Shown here in pieces: positions 37,319 to 46,773 of a DNA stretch of 64,000 nt. A program made the translations under genes and the position numbers. The notes beneath the pieces are model-generated. The model searched no databases and was not told the DNA's origin. It saw only the letters and a program-made list of their open reading frames with translations. Origin of the DNA: Chryseobacterium sp. ISL-6. Its GTDB lineage: Bacteria; Bacteroidota; Bacteroidia; Flavobacteriales; Weeksellaceae. Every line of letters starts with the position of its first letter. The stretch's first letter is position 1. The stretch lies in the NCBI RefSeq assembly GCF_018613715.1, contig NZ_JAGGPT010000013.1:100365-164364 (forward strand), read 5' to 3'.

Positions 37319-37590
37319 TTGATACTTCTTTAAGCTTTTTAATTTATGATATAACTAATTAGCCCATCAAAAATTTTAGAGTATATTGTTGGTATTCTAA
37401 GATTTATCAAAGACTATGAAGGTATTATCAAATGTTATCCTTTTGGAATAATTATTCAACATTATAACCTGTCTTTTTATTTTTAGATCTAAGATATTCC
37501 TATCTTGAAATTCATCCTTCAAAAAATGAAGTTCATCAGAAAAGTACTAGATTTATACTTAATTTCCTGTGGAAATTTTATTTTTGAAGG
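37319..37590. other. Intergenic region upstream of the sensor kinase
   Basis: About 270 AT-rich bases. TATTTTTG at 37579-37586 matches a -7 box, but the ATG at 37591 follows only four bases later, so the transcript would be leaderless if the box is real. I see no gene. Confidence 0.35.
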
Positions 37591-38616
37591 ATGATTCAAC
37601 TAAAAAAAATAGATATAAAAAGGTTATTCATTTTTTTTGCTTCCACATTGATCTATGCATTATGTCAGATGCTTTTTAGCATTATTTTAATGAAGGAAGA
37701 TCTATGGAATAATTTTCACATCCAGTTATCAGCCCATTATATTGTAATCTTTACCATGTGTATCGCTGATTATGGTTTATTACTTTTATTGAACAAATAT
37801 CTACCCTACTCAAAGAGTATATTACTCCGTATACTGGCTGGACTTACTGGACTTACTGTAATATGTATGATGTTGTTAGGGATATTTAATTATCTGATAT
37901 ACGATGTATTTCATGTTTCTAAAAATGGTATGCCTTCTTTCCTAATAAAGTTCGCATTCGGAATGGCAGCAAATATTCCGATCCTATTAGTATTTGAACT
38001 GATCTATTATTTTCAATCTGAACAAAAAGCGATTGCTGATTCTGAAAAAGCCAAACGTAAAGCCCTTTTATTTCAGCACGAAACACTGAGAGCACAGATA
38101 AACCCACATTTTTTGTTTAATTCTTTAAATGTTCTGTCTTCATTAATATATATCAATCCCGACAATGCCAATAAATTCACAAAGGCTCTTTCCAAAACTT
38201 ACCGATATGTACTTTCCCTTAATCACCATCCTTTAATTTCTGTTGCAGAAGAACTGGACGTATTGGACTCATATATCTTTCTAATGAAAATGAGATTTGA
38301 AAACTCTTTTGCTTGTACAGTAGATAAAAGATCTGATCTTGAAAAAAATAGCATTATTCCTCTTACCTTACAATTACTTATAGAAAATGTATTTAAGCAC
38401 AATACTGCAACAGAAGAAATGCCATTAAATATAAAAATCACAATGAATACTGACTACATCATCGTAGCAAATAATATTCAGCCATCAACTGATATAGAAA
38501 AAGGTGGAATCGGACTGAAATATCTTACAAAGCAATATTTATTGTATGAGAAAGAAGTTATCGTTGAACATACTAAGCAAACATTTATTGTTAAAATCCC
38601 ATATATTCAATTATGA
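37591..38616 (+). CDS. LytS-type sensor histidine kinase
   Basis: A 341-residue membrane kinase. Four hydrophobic helices span residues about 10-150. The His_kinase domain opens with the phospho-acceptor His in AQINPHFLFNSLN. The ATP-binding part follows (LTLQLLIENVFKHN; GIGLKYLTKQY). It overlaps the response regulator gene by 4 bases, so the pair is translationally coupled and forms a two-component system. Confidence 0.92.
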   Translation: MIQLKKIDIKRLFIFFASTLIYALCQMLFSIILMKEDLWNNFHIQLSAHYIVIFTMCIADYGLLLLLNKYLPYSKSILLRILAGLTGLTVICMMLLGIFNYLIYDVFHVSKNGMPSFLIKFAFGMAANIPILLVFELIYYFQSEQKAIADSEKAKRKALLFQHETLRAQINPHFLFNSLNVLSSLIYINPDNANKFTKALSKTYRYVLSLNHHPLISVAEELDVLDSYIFLMKMRFENSFACTVDKRSDLEKNSIIPLTLQLLIENVFKHNTATEEMPLNIKITMNTDYIIVANNIQPSTDIEKGGIGLKYLTKQYLLYEKEVIVEHTKQTFIVKIPYIQL

Positions 38617-39368
38617 AATTCCTGATCGTAGAAGATGAAAGGTTTGCATACGAAGAGCTGAAACGTATGATGACGAAATTACGTCCTGGTTACTCCTTGG
38701 AAAAACATACTAAAACAGCCATAGAAACCATTGGATTTCTGAAAGTATCCAAAGTTGATTTGATTCTTATGGATATACGACTTGCTGATGGTAACTGTTT
38801 TGAGATATTCAATCATGTGGAGGTTTCCACTCCTGTTATATTTACTACGGCTTATGATGAGCATGCCATCAAGGCATTTAAGCTTAACAGCATCGACTAT
38901 CTTTTAAAACCATTTGATGAAGAGGAATTAGAAACTGCATTAATCAAATTTGAAAATATTTTCCATAGCTCCCCATTTAAAACCGATCTCAAAAATTTAG
39001 AACAAACAAGCTCTCTAAAAACCAAAAACCGATTCCTCATATCGAAAGGAGAAAACTATCATTACATAGAAACAACAGATATTGCCCATTTCTATAGTGA
39101 AGAAGGAGTGGTATTCCTGCACACGTTTCAGGGTAAAAGACATATTATTAATTATACATTAGACCAATTGGAGCAACAGTTGGATAACCGCTTATTCTTC
39201 CGTGTGTCGCGTAATTGCATTGGTAATGTAAAAGCTATTGAAAATGTTATTAAGTATTTTAACAGCCGTCTGAAACTTTCCTTTTCACCTGAATGCCCAC
39301 ATGAAGTTCTGGTGAGCCGGGTACGTGTATCGGATTTCCTGAAATGGATGGACGGTATAATTGAATAA
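38613..39368 (+). CDS. LytTR-family response regulator
   Basis: A 251-residue protein: receiver domain (phospho-acceptor in LILMDIRLADG; Lys in YLLKPFD) and a C-terminal LytTR DNA-binding domain (FLISKGENYHYIETTDIAHFYSEEG ... FRVSRNCIGNV). LytTR proteins bind direct repeats spaced about 21 bases. Its direct target may be the operon that follows at 39624, which has its own promoter region. Confidence 0.92.
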   Translation: MKFLIVEDERFAYEELKRMMTKLRPGYSLEKHTKTAIETIGFLKVSKVDLILMDIRLADGNCFEIFNHVEVSTPVIFTTAYDEHAIKAFKLNSIDYLLKPFDEEELETALIKFENIFHSSPFKTDLKNLEQTSSLKTKNRFLISKGENYHYIETTDIAHFYSEEGVVFLHTFQGKRHIINYTLDQLEQQLDNRLFFRVSRNCIGNVKAIENVIKYFNSRLKLSFSPECPHEVLVSRVRVSDFLKWMDGIIE

Positions 39369-39584
39369 CATGAGCTACCATACATTCCATATTCCACTCT
39401 TTATTCTCTGTTCTTTTATCCAATACAAAATTCTAATGTCTAGCTTATAGTTTGTCTATCATCTCATTTCTATTTCTTTAGTTTTAAAATAAAAGAATTC
39501 ATTTTATTCCACTCATTCTAAATTTCATTCTGTAGATTCTGAAGCCTGCAACTTACCACTTTCTACTCCACTTCATTGATTGTT

Positions 39585-39598
39585 ATTTTGTACAAAAT
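39585..39598. promoter_or_regulatory. Palindrome upstream of the outer membrane protein gene
   Basis: ATTTTGTACAAAAT is a perfect 14-base palindrome, 25 bases before the ATG at 39624. It may be an operator; the regulator is unknown. Confidence 0.4.
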
Positions 39599-39623
39599 AT
39601 TACAAATACAAATTTAAAATCAC

Positions 39624-40544
39624 ATGAAGTTAACAGCATTATTCCTAACGGCATCAGCAACGCTGCTATGTTTAAAAGGAAAGGCGCAGGAAGTATCCTT
39701 CAAAACAGAGTACATCGGAAATTCAGGTTACTACTATCTACCCCCAAACGAGAAACCCAAGGAAAAAATTGGTGATGGCAAAGGGTCTGCAATGGTCTAC
39801 CAGGGAGCGGTCAACATCCCATTATCTATGAAATCAAATAAAAACAATCGTTCTACTACCTGGGGTATTGGTTTTGGCGGGGCATATGTTGCGTTGAATA
39901 ACAAAAACTTCAAAGAAAACATGGTATCTGAAATCATGAATTTGCAATTGGGTATTTATCATCTTCGTCCATTGAATGACAAATGGTCTCTGAGGGCAAG
40001 CGTTGGGATAGGAATATTTACTCCCTCTACCGATTTTTCTAAGATCAACTTTAAAAATATTCTCGGAAGTGGAGGTATTGTTTTTATCCGACACCTTAAT
40101 CCCAATCTTGACCTCGGCGGAGGTATCGCTATAAATAGTTCTTTAGGCTATCCAATGGTATTTCCTGCTGTTTACGTTAAATGGAAACTCGACGGGAAAT
40201 TTGACATCAACGTTGAACTTGTTGAAGGTCTGGAAATATCAGCTGGTTATGATTTTAATGAGAAATTCAAACTATCCTATGCGATAGAAATGAACGGACA
40301 AGTGGCTTTGTTAGAAAAGGACGGTAAAAATGTGATCTTCTCTCATCAATATATAGTTACGGGGTTTCGTCCTGAACTAAAGTTTGGCACAACCGGATTC
40401 TCTGTGACTGGTATGGCTGGGCTTAATTTGTATCGACCGGCTTCCTACAGTGACAGAACTTTAAAAGGAGTGTTTGCATCGGATAATGATTATTATTTTT
40501 CCGTTTCATCATATGTATCGGTTGGTTTAAAAATGAAATTTTAA
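39624..40544 (+). CDS. Outer membrane beta-barrel protein (DUF6268-like)
   Basis: A 306-residue protein with a signal peptide (MKLTALFLTASATLLCLKGKAQ). Alternating short strands with aromatic ends (WGIGFGGAYVAL ... YVSVGLKMKF) and a C-terminal Phe suggest an outer membrane barrel. I assign it to the DUF6268-type family from memory. The acyltransferase gene starts 3 bases after its stop, so they are cotranscribed. Confidence 0.72.
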   Translation: MKLTALFLTASATLLCLKGKAQEVSFKTEYIGNSGYYYLPPNEKPKEKIGDGKGSAMVYQGAVNIPLSMKSNKNNRSTTWGIGFGGAYVALNNKNFKENMVSEIMNLQLGIYHLRPLNDKWSLRASVGIGIFTPSTDFSKINFKNILGSGGIVFIRHLNPNLDLGGGIAINSSLGYPMVFPAVYVKWKLDGKFDINVELVEGLEISAGYDFNEKFKLSYAIEMNGQVALLEKDGKNVIFSHQYIVTGFRPELKFGTTGFSVTGMAGLNLYRPASYSDRTLKGVFASDNDYYFSVSSYVSVGLKMKF

Positions 40545-40547
40545 TTT

Positions 40548-41423
40548 ATGAAAATAAACCAAGCCGTACAAATTCTTGCATATAGGAGTCTTTATATGAT
40601 TGTCTATACTTTAAGTTTACTACCTATGACATTTCTATATGCAATGGCTTCTTTTGCTTTTTTCCTTTCTTATTACATTATTGGTTATAGAAAAGAGGTT
40701 GTATTTCAAAATATTGCACGCTCTTTTCCTGACAGGCAATATGGAGAACTCCATCGTATTGCAAAAAAGTTTTATACTTGTTTTGCGGCTTATTTTGCTG
40801 AAATCATAAAAAGCGTATCTGTTCGGACAGAAATAATGGACAAGAAAATCATATTTGAAAATTTAGAATTAATAGACCAATATGTAAACTCAGGCCGAAA
40901 TGTTATTTCTTGTATGGGGCATTGCGGCAATTGGGAAGTGTTGAATTTTATGCCATATAAAATTCAACACGATATGTATGCGGTTTATAAACCATTAAAG
41001 TCGGCAATAATAAACATGCTAATGATTAAGCTCAGGTCACGTTTTGGTATGAAGCTGATACCCGACCAATCAGCCGTACGACACATTTTAACCAAAAAGC
41101 AATCTCCAGCCATTTATCTTTTTCTAGCTGACCAATATCCCCGGATAAAAGAAAACGGATACAGATTCAAACTACTAAATCAAGATACCTATGTATTTTC
41201 AGGGATGGAAAAATTGGCGCTTACTACTGGATCAGCAGTTGTTTACCTGCATATTGTTCAAGTATCAAAAGGAAATTACAAAATAACCTGCGTTCCCATA
41301 TGCTCTCAGGCGGAAATCCTAAATAAGAGAGAAATAACGCAAAGGTATGTTGATTTATTGACAGAAAATATCAACGAAGAACCATACGGTTGGCTATGGA
41401 CACATAAACGGTGGAAAACATAA
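40548..41423 (+). CDS. LpxL/HtrB-type lipid A acyltransferase
   Basis: A 291-residue protein of the bacterial lipid A acyltransferase family. One N-terminal membrane helix is followed by the catalytic HX4(D/E) motif in GHCGNWEVL. A lysophospholipid acyltransferase fold continues with FLADQYPRIKENGYRF. It adds a secondary acyl chain to a lipid A-type acceptor. It lies 3 bases after the outer membrane barrel gene and 4 bases before a 36-codon membrane protein. Confidence 0.9.
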   Translation: MKINQAVQILAYRSLYMIVYTLSLLPMTFLYAMASFAFFLSYYIIGYRKEVVFQNIARSFPDRQYGELHRIAKKFYTCFAAYFAEIIKSVSVRTEIMDKKIIFENLELIDQYVNSGRNVISCMGHCGNWEVLNFMPYKIQHDMYAVYKPLKSAIINMLMIKLRSRFGMKLIPDQSAVRHILTKKQSPAIYLFLADQYPRIKENGYRFKLLNQDTYVFSGMEKLALTTGSAVVYLHIVQVSKGNYKITCVPICSQAEILNKREITQRYVDLLTENINEEPYGWLWTHKRWKT

Positions 41424-41427
41424 AATA

Positions 41428-41538
41428 ATGATTTACCTACTTTCAATCATCGTGATCATAGGATTGATACTTATTAGCTGTTTTATCAGCTGTTTCCTCT
41501 TTCTGTATATCTTTATTAAAGTTCTTCATGAAGAGTAA
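41428..41538 (+). CDS. Small 36-residue membrane protein in the acyltransferase operon
   Basis: An open frame of 36 codons from the ATG at 41428, 4 bases after the acyltransferase stop. It begins MIYLLSIIVIIGLILI and ends VLHEE, so nearly the whole length is one membrane helix with two Cys pairs (SCFISC). The tight spacing argues that it is translated. Function is unknown; it may stabilise the acyltransferase. Confidence 0.55.
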   Translation: MIYLLSIIVIIGLILISCFISCFLFLYIFIKVLHEE

Positions 41539-41644
41539 ATAATTTCTCTCAATTTAGATGAAATTCTATTTTTGAACACGATTTTATAATTAGAGTTATA
41601 GTCTTTAACAACAAGACTAAAACACAAACTAAGCATTTTTGATA

Positions 41645-42061
41645 ATGAAATATATAATTATAGAAAATAAAGAACAGCATGATGATGAATTACATGATGA
41701 CATCGCAGATTTCTTATGGAATAGAGGAAATGAGGTATTTATCAGAAATAATACAGCGATTGATTTTCAAAACATTATAAAATATTGCAACTATATTGTT
41801 TTGCTGATTCAAAATTCTTCTTCAGAACTTCACTCTGAAAGAGACCTAAAAGGGTTTATTAGATTTTTTGAATTAGAAAATTGCCAGAACAAAAAAACAA
41901 TTTTTGTCTTTTCAAATAACGGAGTGTATTCGAATGCTATTCCATTCCCTCATAAAATTTTTCATTTTGAGCAACTAAACAAAAATGAGTTAATACACTT
42001 TTTTAGTTGGTCTAATAAATTTAATTTATTTAATACAAATAAGGAAACAACCAACCAATAA
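41645..42061 (+). CDS. Small alpha/beta protein of unknown function
   Basis: A 138-residue protein, starting at 41645 in preference to a TTG two codons earlier. Alternating strands and helices (KYIIIENKEQ; YIVLLIQNSS; KTIFVFSNNG; HKIFHFEQ) resemble the first half of a TIR-like or flavodoxin-like fold. No family is recognised with confidence. It stands alone, with AT-rich gaps on both sides. Confidence 0.5.
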   Translation: MKYIIIENKEQHDDELHDDIADFLWNRGNEVFIRNNTAIDFQNIIKYCNYIVLLIQNSSSELHSERDLKGFIRFFELENCQNKKTIFVFSNNGVYSNAIPFPHKIFHFEQLNKNELIHFFSWSNKFNLFNTNKETTNQ

Positions 42062-42140
42062 ATTAACTTAGATTATTAAACAATGGCTTTCTGGTACAAC
42101 CTTTTTTAACTAATTTTATCTGATAATATATAAATCATAC

Positions 42141-42626
42141 ATGAGAAAAATCGTATTTACAGGAATAGTGGCTTTAGGAGGACTTCTAACAGCAAATGCA
42201 CAGTGCAAAACTGTATCCACACTTGTAGAAAATTTTGATACCTGGAAAGATATTAACAAATGTTGGACTGCTCAGTCAGGAAAAGCAATGCTTTACAATA
42301 ATGAAAAAAGAATCGTATTTTATTCGATGACCAATCCCGGAGAAAATATGTATTTGATTACTCCAAAAATTAAAGCAGGAACATATACCCTTAGCCTTGA
42401 TATTTCTGACAACGGTGGAGAAACTACTTTGGAACTGTTCTCAATAAACAATACAGCCGATGCCAAATCTTATGTCTCAATAGCTAAATCTTCAAAAATA
42501 ACGGGAGATAAAAAAGTCTTTACTATTTCTTTAAAAAAAGATTCAAATTTAGGACTGAAAGTTTTGCTGAATGGAATACATCAGGCAGTATATGTGGATA
42601 ATTTTTCTTTGAAACCAAAAAAATAA
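42141..42626 (+). CDS. Secreted choice-of-anchor-J-like protein
   Basis: A 161-residue protein with a signal peptide (MRKIVFTGIVALGGLLTANAQ). The single beta-sandwich domain has LVENFDTWKDINKCWTAQSG and YLITPKIKAGTYTLSLDIS, the pattern of cleaved-adhesin/choice-of-anchor J domains. No T9SS sorting domain is present. It may be a small extracellular or periplasmic binding protein. Confidence 0.7.
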   Translation: MRKIVFTGIVALGGLLTANAQCKTVSTLVENFDTWKDINKCWTAQSGKAMLYNNEKRIVFYSMTNPGENMYLITPKIKAGTYTLSLDISDNGGETTLELFSINNTADAKSYVSIAKSSKITGDKKVFTISLKKDSNLGLKVLLNGIHQAVYVDNFSLKPKK

Positions 42627-42645
42627 ATGATTAAAAATATGTACC

Positions 42646-42682
42646 AAACCCCCAGCTAATTTAAACTGGGGGTTTATTTTTT
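42646..42682 (+). terminator. Terminator after the 42141 gene
   Basis: AAACCCCCAG and CTGGGGGTTT pair around a 10-base AT loop and are followed by TATTTTTTT. Confidence 0.85.
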
Positions 42683-42758
42683 TCACCATTTCCGTATTCA
42701 AAATCTGGCTCAATTCCATCGATCTGAAAAACCCAGCATATCATTTACTGAATAATTA

Positions 42759-43622
42759 TTAAAAGGTCCCATTTAAACCAAGCATATTAGGTGACATATT
42801 TACCTTCCATGAAATCTTTTTTTCCTTACGGTACTCATTCTTCTGCATATAACGATAGGTGCCATCTACAATGAAATAGCTAATCGCAGTGCTCAGAAAT
42901 ATATCTGAAAAAAAATGAGCACCTTCCCACATTCTTGATAAAGGCGTTATAAAACCTACGCTATAGATCCCGGCTTTCACCCATGGATTTGAAAACTGTT
43001 TGGCCAATGCAAACATAGTAGTGGAAACCAACACGGTATGTCCTGATGGGAATGATCGATATTCAGCTTGTCCACTAAAGGGTTTAAAGTAAGATTTTCC
43101 TTCACCTGTTCCCGGTCTCGCCCTTCCCACTAATGTTTTAGATAATGTCTGGATCAATCCGGCTGTTGTTGCAGAAGAAATCATAAGAACTCCTGTATCT
43201 CTGATTTTATCATTTTTTGTAAAAAGTCCTGTCAGATAAACTACACTTGTAATGCCATAATTATTCTGTGGACTCCCAAAATAGTATCCGAATTTTTTGA
43301 TAACACTGGGCACTTTTCCACTTTGATCTATAAAATACTGACTGGTATTATTGTCTACAGAATACAATAATACTGTTCCCAATGCAACTCCGCCCACATC
43401 AATCCAATTATCTTTTTTCCATGAAAATGGACTCAAATAGCTGTGTGCCATATTATTGAATATCTGTTTACCGTCAACTACCAGCTGCCTACCAATACTA
43501 TTTTTCTTAGAAATGATTAAAGTATCTGTTATTGACTGGTTAGTAATGACCAAACTATCAGCTTTTTGGGAAAAAATAAAATTGAAAAGTAAAAATTGGA
43601 ATAAAATAAAAACCCGCTTCAT
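42759..43622 (-). CDS. PAP2-superfamily phosphatase
   Basis: A 287-residue protein with a signal peptide (ILFQFLLFNFIFS). The three PAP2 motifs are present: KTLVGRARP, SFPSGHTV and SRMWEGAHFFSD. It dephosphorylates lipid phosphates or undecaprenyl pyrophosphate. Only short hydrophobic segments are seen, so it may sit in the outer membrane or periplasm. Confidence 0.88.
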   Translation of the reverse strand: MKRVFILFQFLLFNFIFSQKADSLVITNQSITDTLIISKKNSIGRQLVVDGKQIFNNMAHSYLSPFSWKKDNWIDVGGVALGTVLLYSVDNNTSQYFIDQSGKVPSVIKKFGYYFGSPQNNYGITSVVYLTGLFTKNDKIRDTGVLMISSATTAGLIQTLSKTLVGRARPGTGEGKSYFKPFSGQAEYRSFPSGHTVLVSTTMFALAKQFSNPWVKAGIYSVGFITPLSRMWEGAHFFSDIFLSTAISYFIVDGTYRYMQKNEYRKEKKISWKVNMSPNMLGLNGTF

Positions 43623-44059
43623 TATTTCTTTTTGAGAAGGGCAAAATTACAAATTAAGGAGATCAAAGGCTTTTTCCTGATGATAGAAAAAAACAATTTC
43701 CATCATTATGTTTTATTTCCAAAATATAATGATGGATATTTTTTAATGTGTATAAATTTTTTTTAGAAGTACAGATTTTAGCAAATAAGTTTACTTATTT
43801 TTTTATTGACACAAGATTTGCAAATTCGTTGGGTTACTTCACTGATGCCACCTGTTTATATTTTTGCTAAAAAAGACAAAAAATCAGGGTAACATAAAGT
43901 AGTTAGAAGATTCCATAACGTCTGATAATCAGTTTTATGCCGAAAGCATTTCTTATCAAATAATTTATTTTCATGACTCATCTTTGAACCAAATATTTTT
44001 ATATTTTTATGGGTAAAAACGTATAGATTATTAATCCAAATAAAAATAGTAATCAAATC
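43623..44059. other. AT-rich gap between divergent genes
   Basis: About 435 bases. I find no convincing gene; the antisense frame at 43856-44056 looks spurious. It probably holds the promoters of the PAP2 gene and the 44060 lipoprotein. Confidence 0.4.
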
Positions 44060-44662
44060 ATGAAAGCAAAAATCCTTATTTCAGCAATGACCGTCTTAGC
44101 GATCACCGCCTGCAGTCAGAGCAAGAAAAATTCACAAGAATCTAAACCACAGAAAAAAGAAACCACAACGGGCACTAAACCTTTAAAAAATGTAGGATTC
44201 GACATAAACAGCATACCCGTTTCTGACAAGAAATTGGGTGATTTTCCATACATTTCTCTTCCTGAAGGATATGATAATGTAAGCGATAATCCAATATCTG
44301 ATAGCGATAAAGCTTATTTTTGGGTTGGAGATCATTTTGAACAACCTGTTGGTAAAATCTTTTTCAGCAGGATAAAGGCCAAGGATGGAAAGACCTATTC
44401 TGAAACCGAATTATTAAAGGGAATACAGGAGAAAATTATTTCTCTGGGTGGGAAAAAGATAAACGAATCTAAGGTGACATCAGATATTTCAGCGACTGAT
44501 GAAGCAAACAAGGTAAAATATGTGAGCGGATATGGATTCATTGGTTATGCAACTACATATACCTACCTCATACGTAATGCAGATAAAAATGTTTGGATAC
44601 AAATAACCCCAACGGATGACGGTGCATCTGTCGGCTGGATTATTTTGGAAGCAAAATCGTAA
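44060..44662 (+). CDS. Lipoprotein of unknown function
   Basis: A 200-residue protein with a lipoprotein signal ending at Cys18 (VLAITAC). A lysine-rich linker (SQSKKNSQESKPQKKE) precedes a globular alpha/beta part ending WIQITPTDDGASVGWIILEAK. No family is recognised. The linker length suggests an outer-membrane tether. Confidence 0.72.
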   Translation: MKAKILISAMTVLAITACSQSKKNSQESKPQKKETTTGTKPLKNVGFDINSIPVSDKKLGDFPYISLPEGYDNVSDNPISDSDKAYFWVGDHFEQPVGKIFFSRIKAKDGKTYSETELLKGIQEKIISLGGKKINESKVTSDISATDEANKVKYVSGYGFIGYATTYTYLIRNADKNVWIQITPTDDGASVGWIILEAKS

Positions 44663-44691
44663 ATGTTTATTTTTCCCATATAATTATAAAG

Positions 44692-44780
44692 CAATTACCG
44701 GTTTTATTTTTTCACTGGACGTCAATACACGAACTTTAAAATCATGTAATTAAACTTGTAAAAAATAAAACCGGCAATTG
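44692..44780. repeat. 21-base inverted repeat between convergent genes
   Basis: CAATTACCGGTTTTATTTTTT (44692-44712) is matched by the reverse complement at 44760-44780 with a single mismatch, across a 47-base spacer. It lies between genes ending at 44662 (plus) and 44823 (minus). It may be a bidirectional terminator or the ends of a miniature element. Confidence 0.65.
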
Positions 44781-44822
44781 AATAGTATGGGCTCGCCTTA
44801 CTTAAAATTTTTTTATACTCCG

Positions 44823-45230
44823 TTATCTTTTACACATGGCATCCCATGTTGTCCAAAAGTGCGCATTAATAGCACCTGGAGGAGGATTCGTACTGTCTGC
44901 AACAATGCCTACCATTGAGGCACAGTTGGAATTACAGCCTATTTCATTATAACTTCCATGTTGAGGTGGAATCTGTCGCCATGTACCCGTTGATCCGCTT
45001 AGCAATTCTACTTTAATTTCAAAGATACCTGATAGATTAGGTGTCTGAATTTGTTTCGTTGGGTCTTCACTGGAAATAGAGTCGCTCCAGCTGCCTTGCG
45101 AGAATGTGACACGCCATGTTGAAATCATTTTGGCTGTATTGTTCTGAGGTGAAAGATAAACCCAGAATTGAGCTCCACCACCCAATTGAAGTTGGCCGGA
45201 AGAGTTTACGTTTACATTTGCTGTTTCCAT
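44823..45230 (-). CDS. Orphan 135-residue beta-rich protein
   Basis: An unrecognised protein without a signal peptide. It is beta-rich and tryptophan-containing (FWVYLSPQNN; STWRVTFSQGSWSD; FWTTWDAM). A cysteine pair in CNSNC and a last Cys in MCKR could form disulfides if it is exported. It is a single gene with a 400-base gap upstream. The function is unknown. Confidence 0.6.
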   Translation of the reverse strand: METANVNVNSSGQLQLGGGAQFWVYLSPQNNTAKMISTWRVTFSQGSWSDSISSEDPTKQIQTPNLSGIFEIKVELLSGSTGTWRQIPPQHGSYNEIGCNSNCASMVGIVADSTNPPPGAINAHFWTTWDAMCKR

Positions 45231-45632
45231 ATTGAATGTATTTTTGGTTGATTAGTTTCTGTTCACGATAGCTTTTCAGAATACATCATTTTAGGATCTG
45301 CTCTGAAGCTTTGATTTCTATCTCAAAGTAACAAAGATGTTAGAATCTGTGGTAGCGTACAATTGACCAATTATAGCTCTAGGTAGAAATACTTAATTGA
45401 AAGTAAGTAGGCTAAGAACCTTGCCAAATAAATTAATATTGTAGAAATACATGAACTACAACAATAAAATCAATAAGAAAAACTGGATAGCATTATAAGG
45501 CATTTTGCGTTTATAAATGTCTAATTTTCAATAAACCATATATTTTTGTTTGTAGTATTATAGGTAATTACTTCCCAATACAGAATTTAGAACCTTCAAA
45601 ATGAGTATATTTATAATACAAATCAGACAGAT
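45231..45632. other. Gap with promoters of divergent genes
   Basis: About 400 AT-rich bases. No convincing gene or strong hairpin is visible. Confidence 0.4.
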
Positions 45633-46037
45633 ATGAAAAATCTACTATTCTGCATTGCACTCATACTTTCCTCAACAGCTTTTTCCCAAAAGGTTATCCC
45701 TTCCCTGAACGGAACATGGAAAGCTGTTTCAAAAATTGAGACAGAAACAAAACAGGGCATCGTAACGGAGGAGGATAAAGAAATTTACAAAGCCGGAGAA
45801 AAAACCTACACATTTACTTCAACAAATGTTAGAATTACTCAGGGTTTTGGTAAACACACTGAGAAATTGCCACTTCGGGTTCAAGCTAATAAGTTGTTCA
45901 TAGGTAAGCCTGAAAAAAACAAAGAGCCTTATATAATAACAACCAATGGTAAGCGCTTGATTTTAACAAAAACAGAACGTAAACTAAAAAAAGGCAAATC
46001 TGAGATCGAGACAGAGGTGGTAACACTGGAAAAATAA
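45633..46037 (+). CDS. Small secreted protein (lipocalin-like)
   Basis: A 134-residue protein with a signal peptide (MKNLLFCIALILSSTAFS). The mature part opens LNGTWKAVSKIETET, a typical small lipocalin start, and is lysine-rich. The gene precedes the sigma factor by about 160 bases. Its ligand is unknown. Confidence 0.65.
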   Translation: MKNLLFCIALILSSTAFSQKVIPSLNGTWKAVSKIETETKQGIVTEEDKEIYKAGEKTYTFTSTNVRITQGFGKHTEKLPLRVQANKLFIGKPEKNKEPYIITTNGKRLILTKTERKLKKGKSEIETEVVTLEK

Positions 46038-46163
46038 TTCCATCTTAATTTTTTATTATAAACTTAAGCAAGAAGTTTAAATATTATTTGTTAAAGTAAA
46101 TGCAGATTAAATAATCTACGTTAAATTTAATATATACTTTATATTAGCCCGACACGAATTGAT

Positions 46164-46171
46164 TACTTTTG
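46164..46171 (+). promoter_or_regulatory. Possible -7 promoter box of the sigma factor gene
   Basis: TACTTTTG matches TAnnTTTG, 31 bases before the ATG at 46202. A matching -33 box is not clear. Confidence 0.4.
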
Positions 46172-46201
46172 CCATGCATTGAAACCGTTTGGTGCTTTAT
46201 A

Positions 46202-46690
46202 ATGGAGTATTTTAAAAAAATATATTTAGATTACAAACATCAGGTATACTTTTTTGTCAAAAAGTTTATTTCAAATATTGAAGATGTGGAAGACGTTGTG
46301 CAGGAGATTTTTGTACATCTCTGGAAACATTCTTCATCTCTTAAAAATCCACAGACTTTAGAATCCATTATCTTCAAAACAGCCCAACAGGAAGTTTCTA
46401 ATTTTTATAGAAAAAATAAAATGCTTTTCTCTTTTTCCGATGAAAGTTTTATAATAGATGAAGCCGATTCAGAAAAAACGGATACTGAATTTAAAGAAGA
46501 ACAATTACGAAAAATACAAAACCTTCTCGAAGAACTTCCTGAAAGAAGTAAAACTTTTTTTTATAAAAACAAATTAGAAAAAATAAGTTATTCTCAGATC
46601 GCAAAAGAAAATAATCTCTCCAAAACAGCTGTAGAAAAACAAGTCAATAAAGTCGTCCGATACATAAAGGCGAACTTAAATCTATTTTAA
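46202..46690 (+). CDS. ECF sigma factor
   Basis: The ATG at 46202 opens YFKKIYLDYKHQVYFFVKKF, the start of a Bacteroidota ECF sigma factor; an alternative start at 46169 lies inside the promoter. The 162-residue protein has region 2 (IEDVEDVVQEIFVHLWKH) and region 4 (YSQIAKENNLSKTAVEKQVNKVV). It is followed by a FecR-type anti-sigma factor, then SusC and SusD. This is the classic trans-envelope switch in which the SusC STN domain signals to FecR. Confidence 0.9.
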   Translation: MEYFKKIYLDYKHQVYFFVKKFISNIEDVEDVVQEIFVHLWKHSSSLKNPQTLESIIFKTAQQEVSNFYRKNKMLFSFSDESFIIDEADSEKTDTEFKEEQLRKIQNLLEELPERSKTFFYKNKLEKISYSQIAKENNLSKTAVEKQVNKVVRYIKANLNLF

Positions 46691-46773
46691 CTAAATATTA
46701 ATCAATATAAACAAATTATTAAATCCATCTCTCCGGGGTGGATATTTTTATTTAACCGCGTAATTATAATTGT

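Noticed and set aside
43856..44056. Minus-strand frame in the gap before the lipoprotein gene
   Set aside because: It is short, has no recognised motif and lies in AT-rich promoter DNA.
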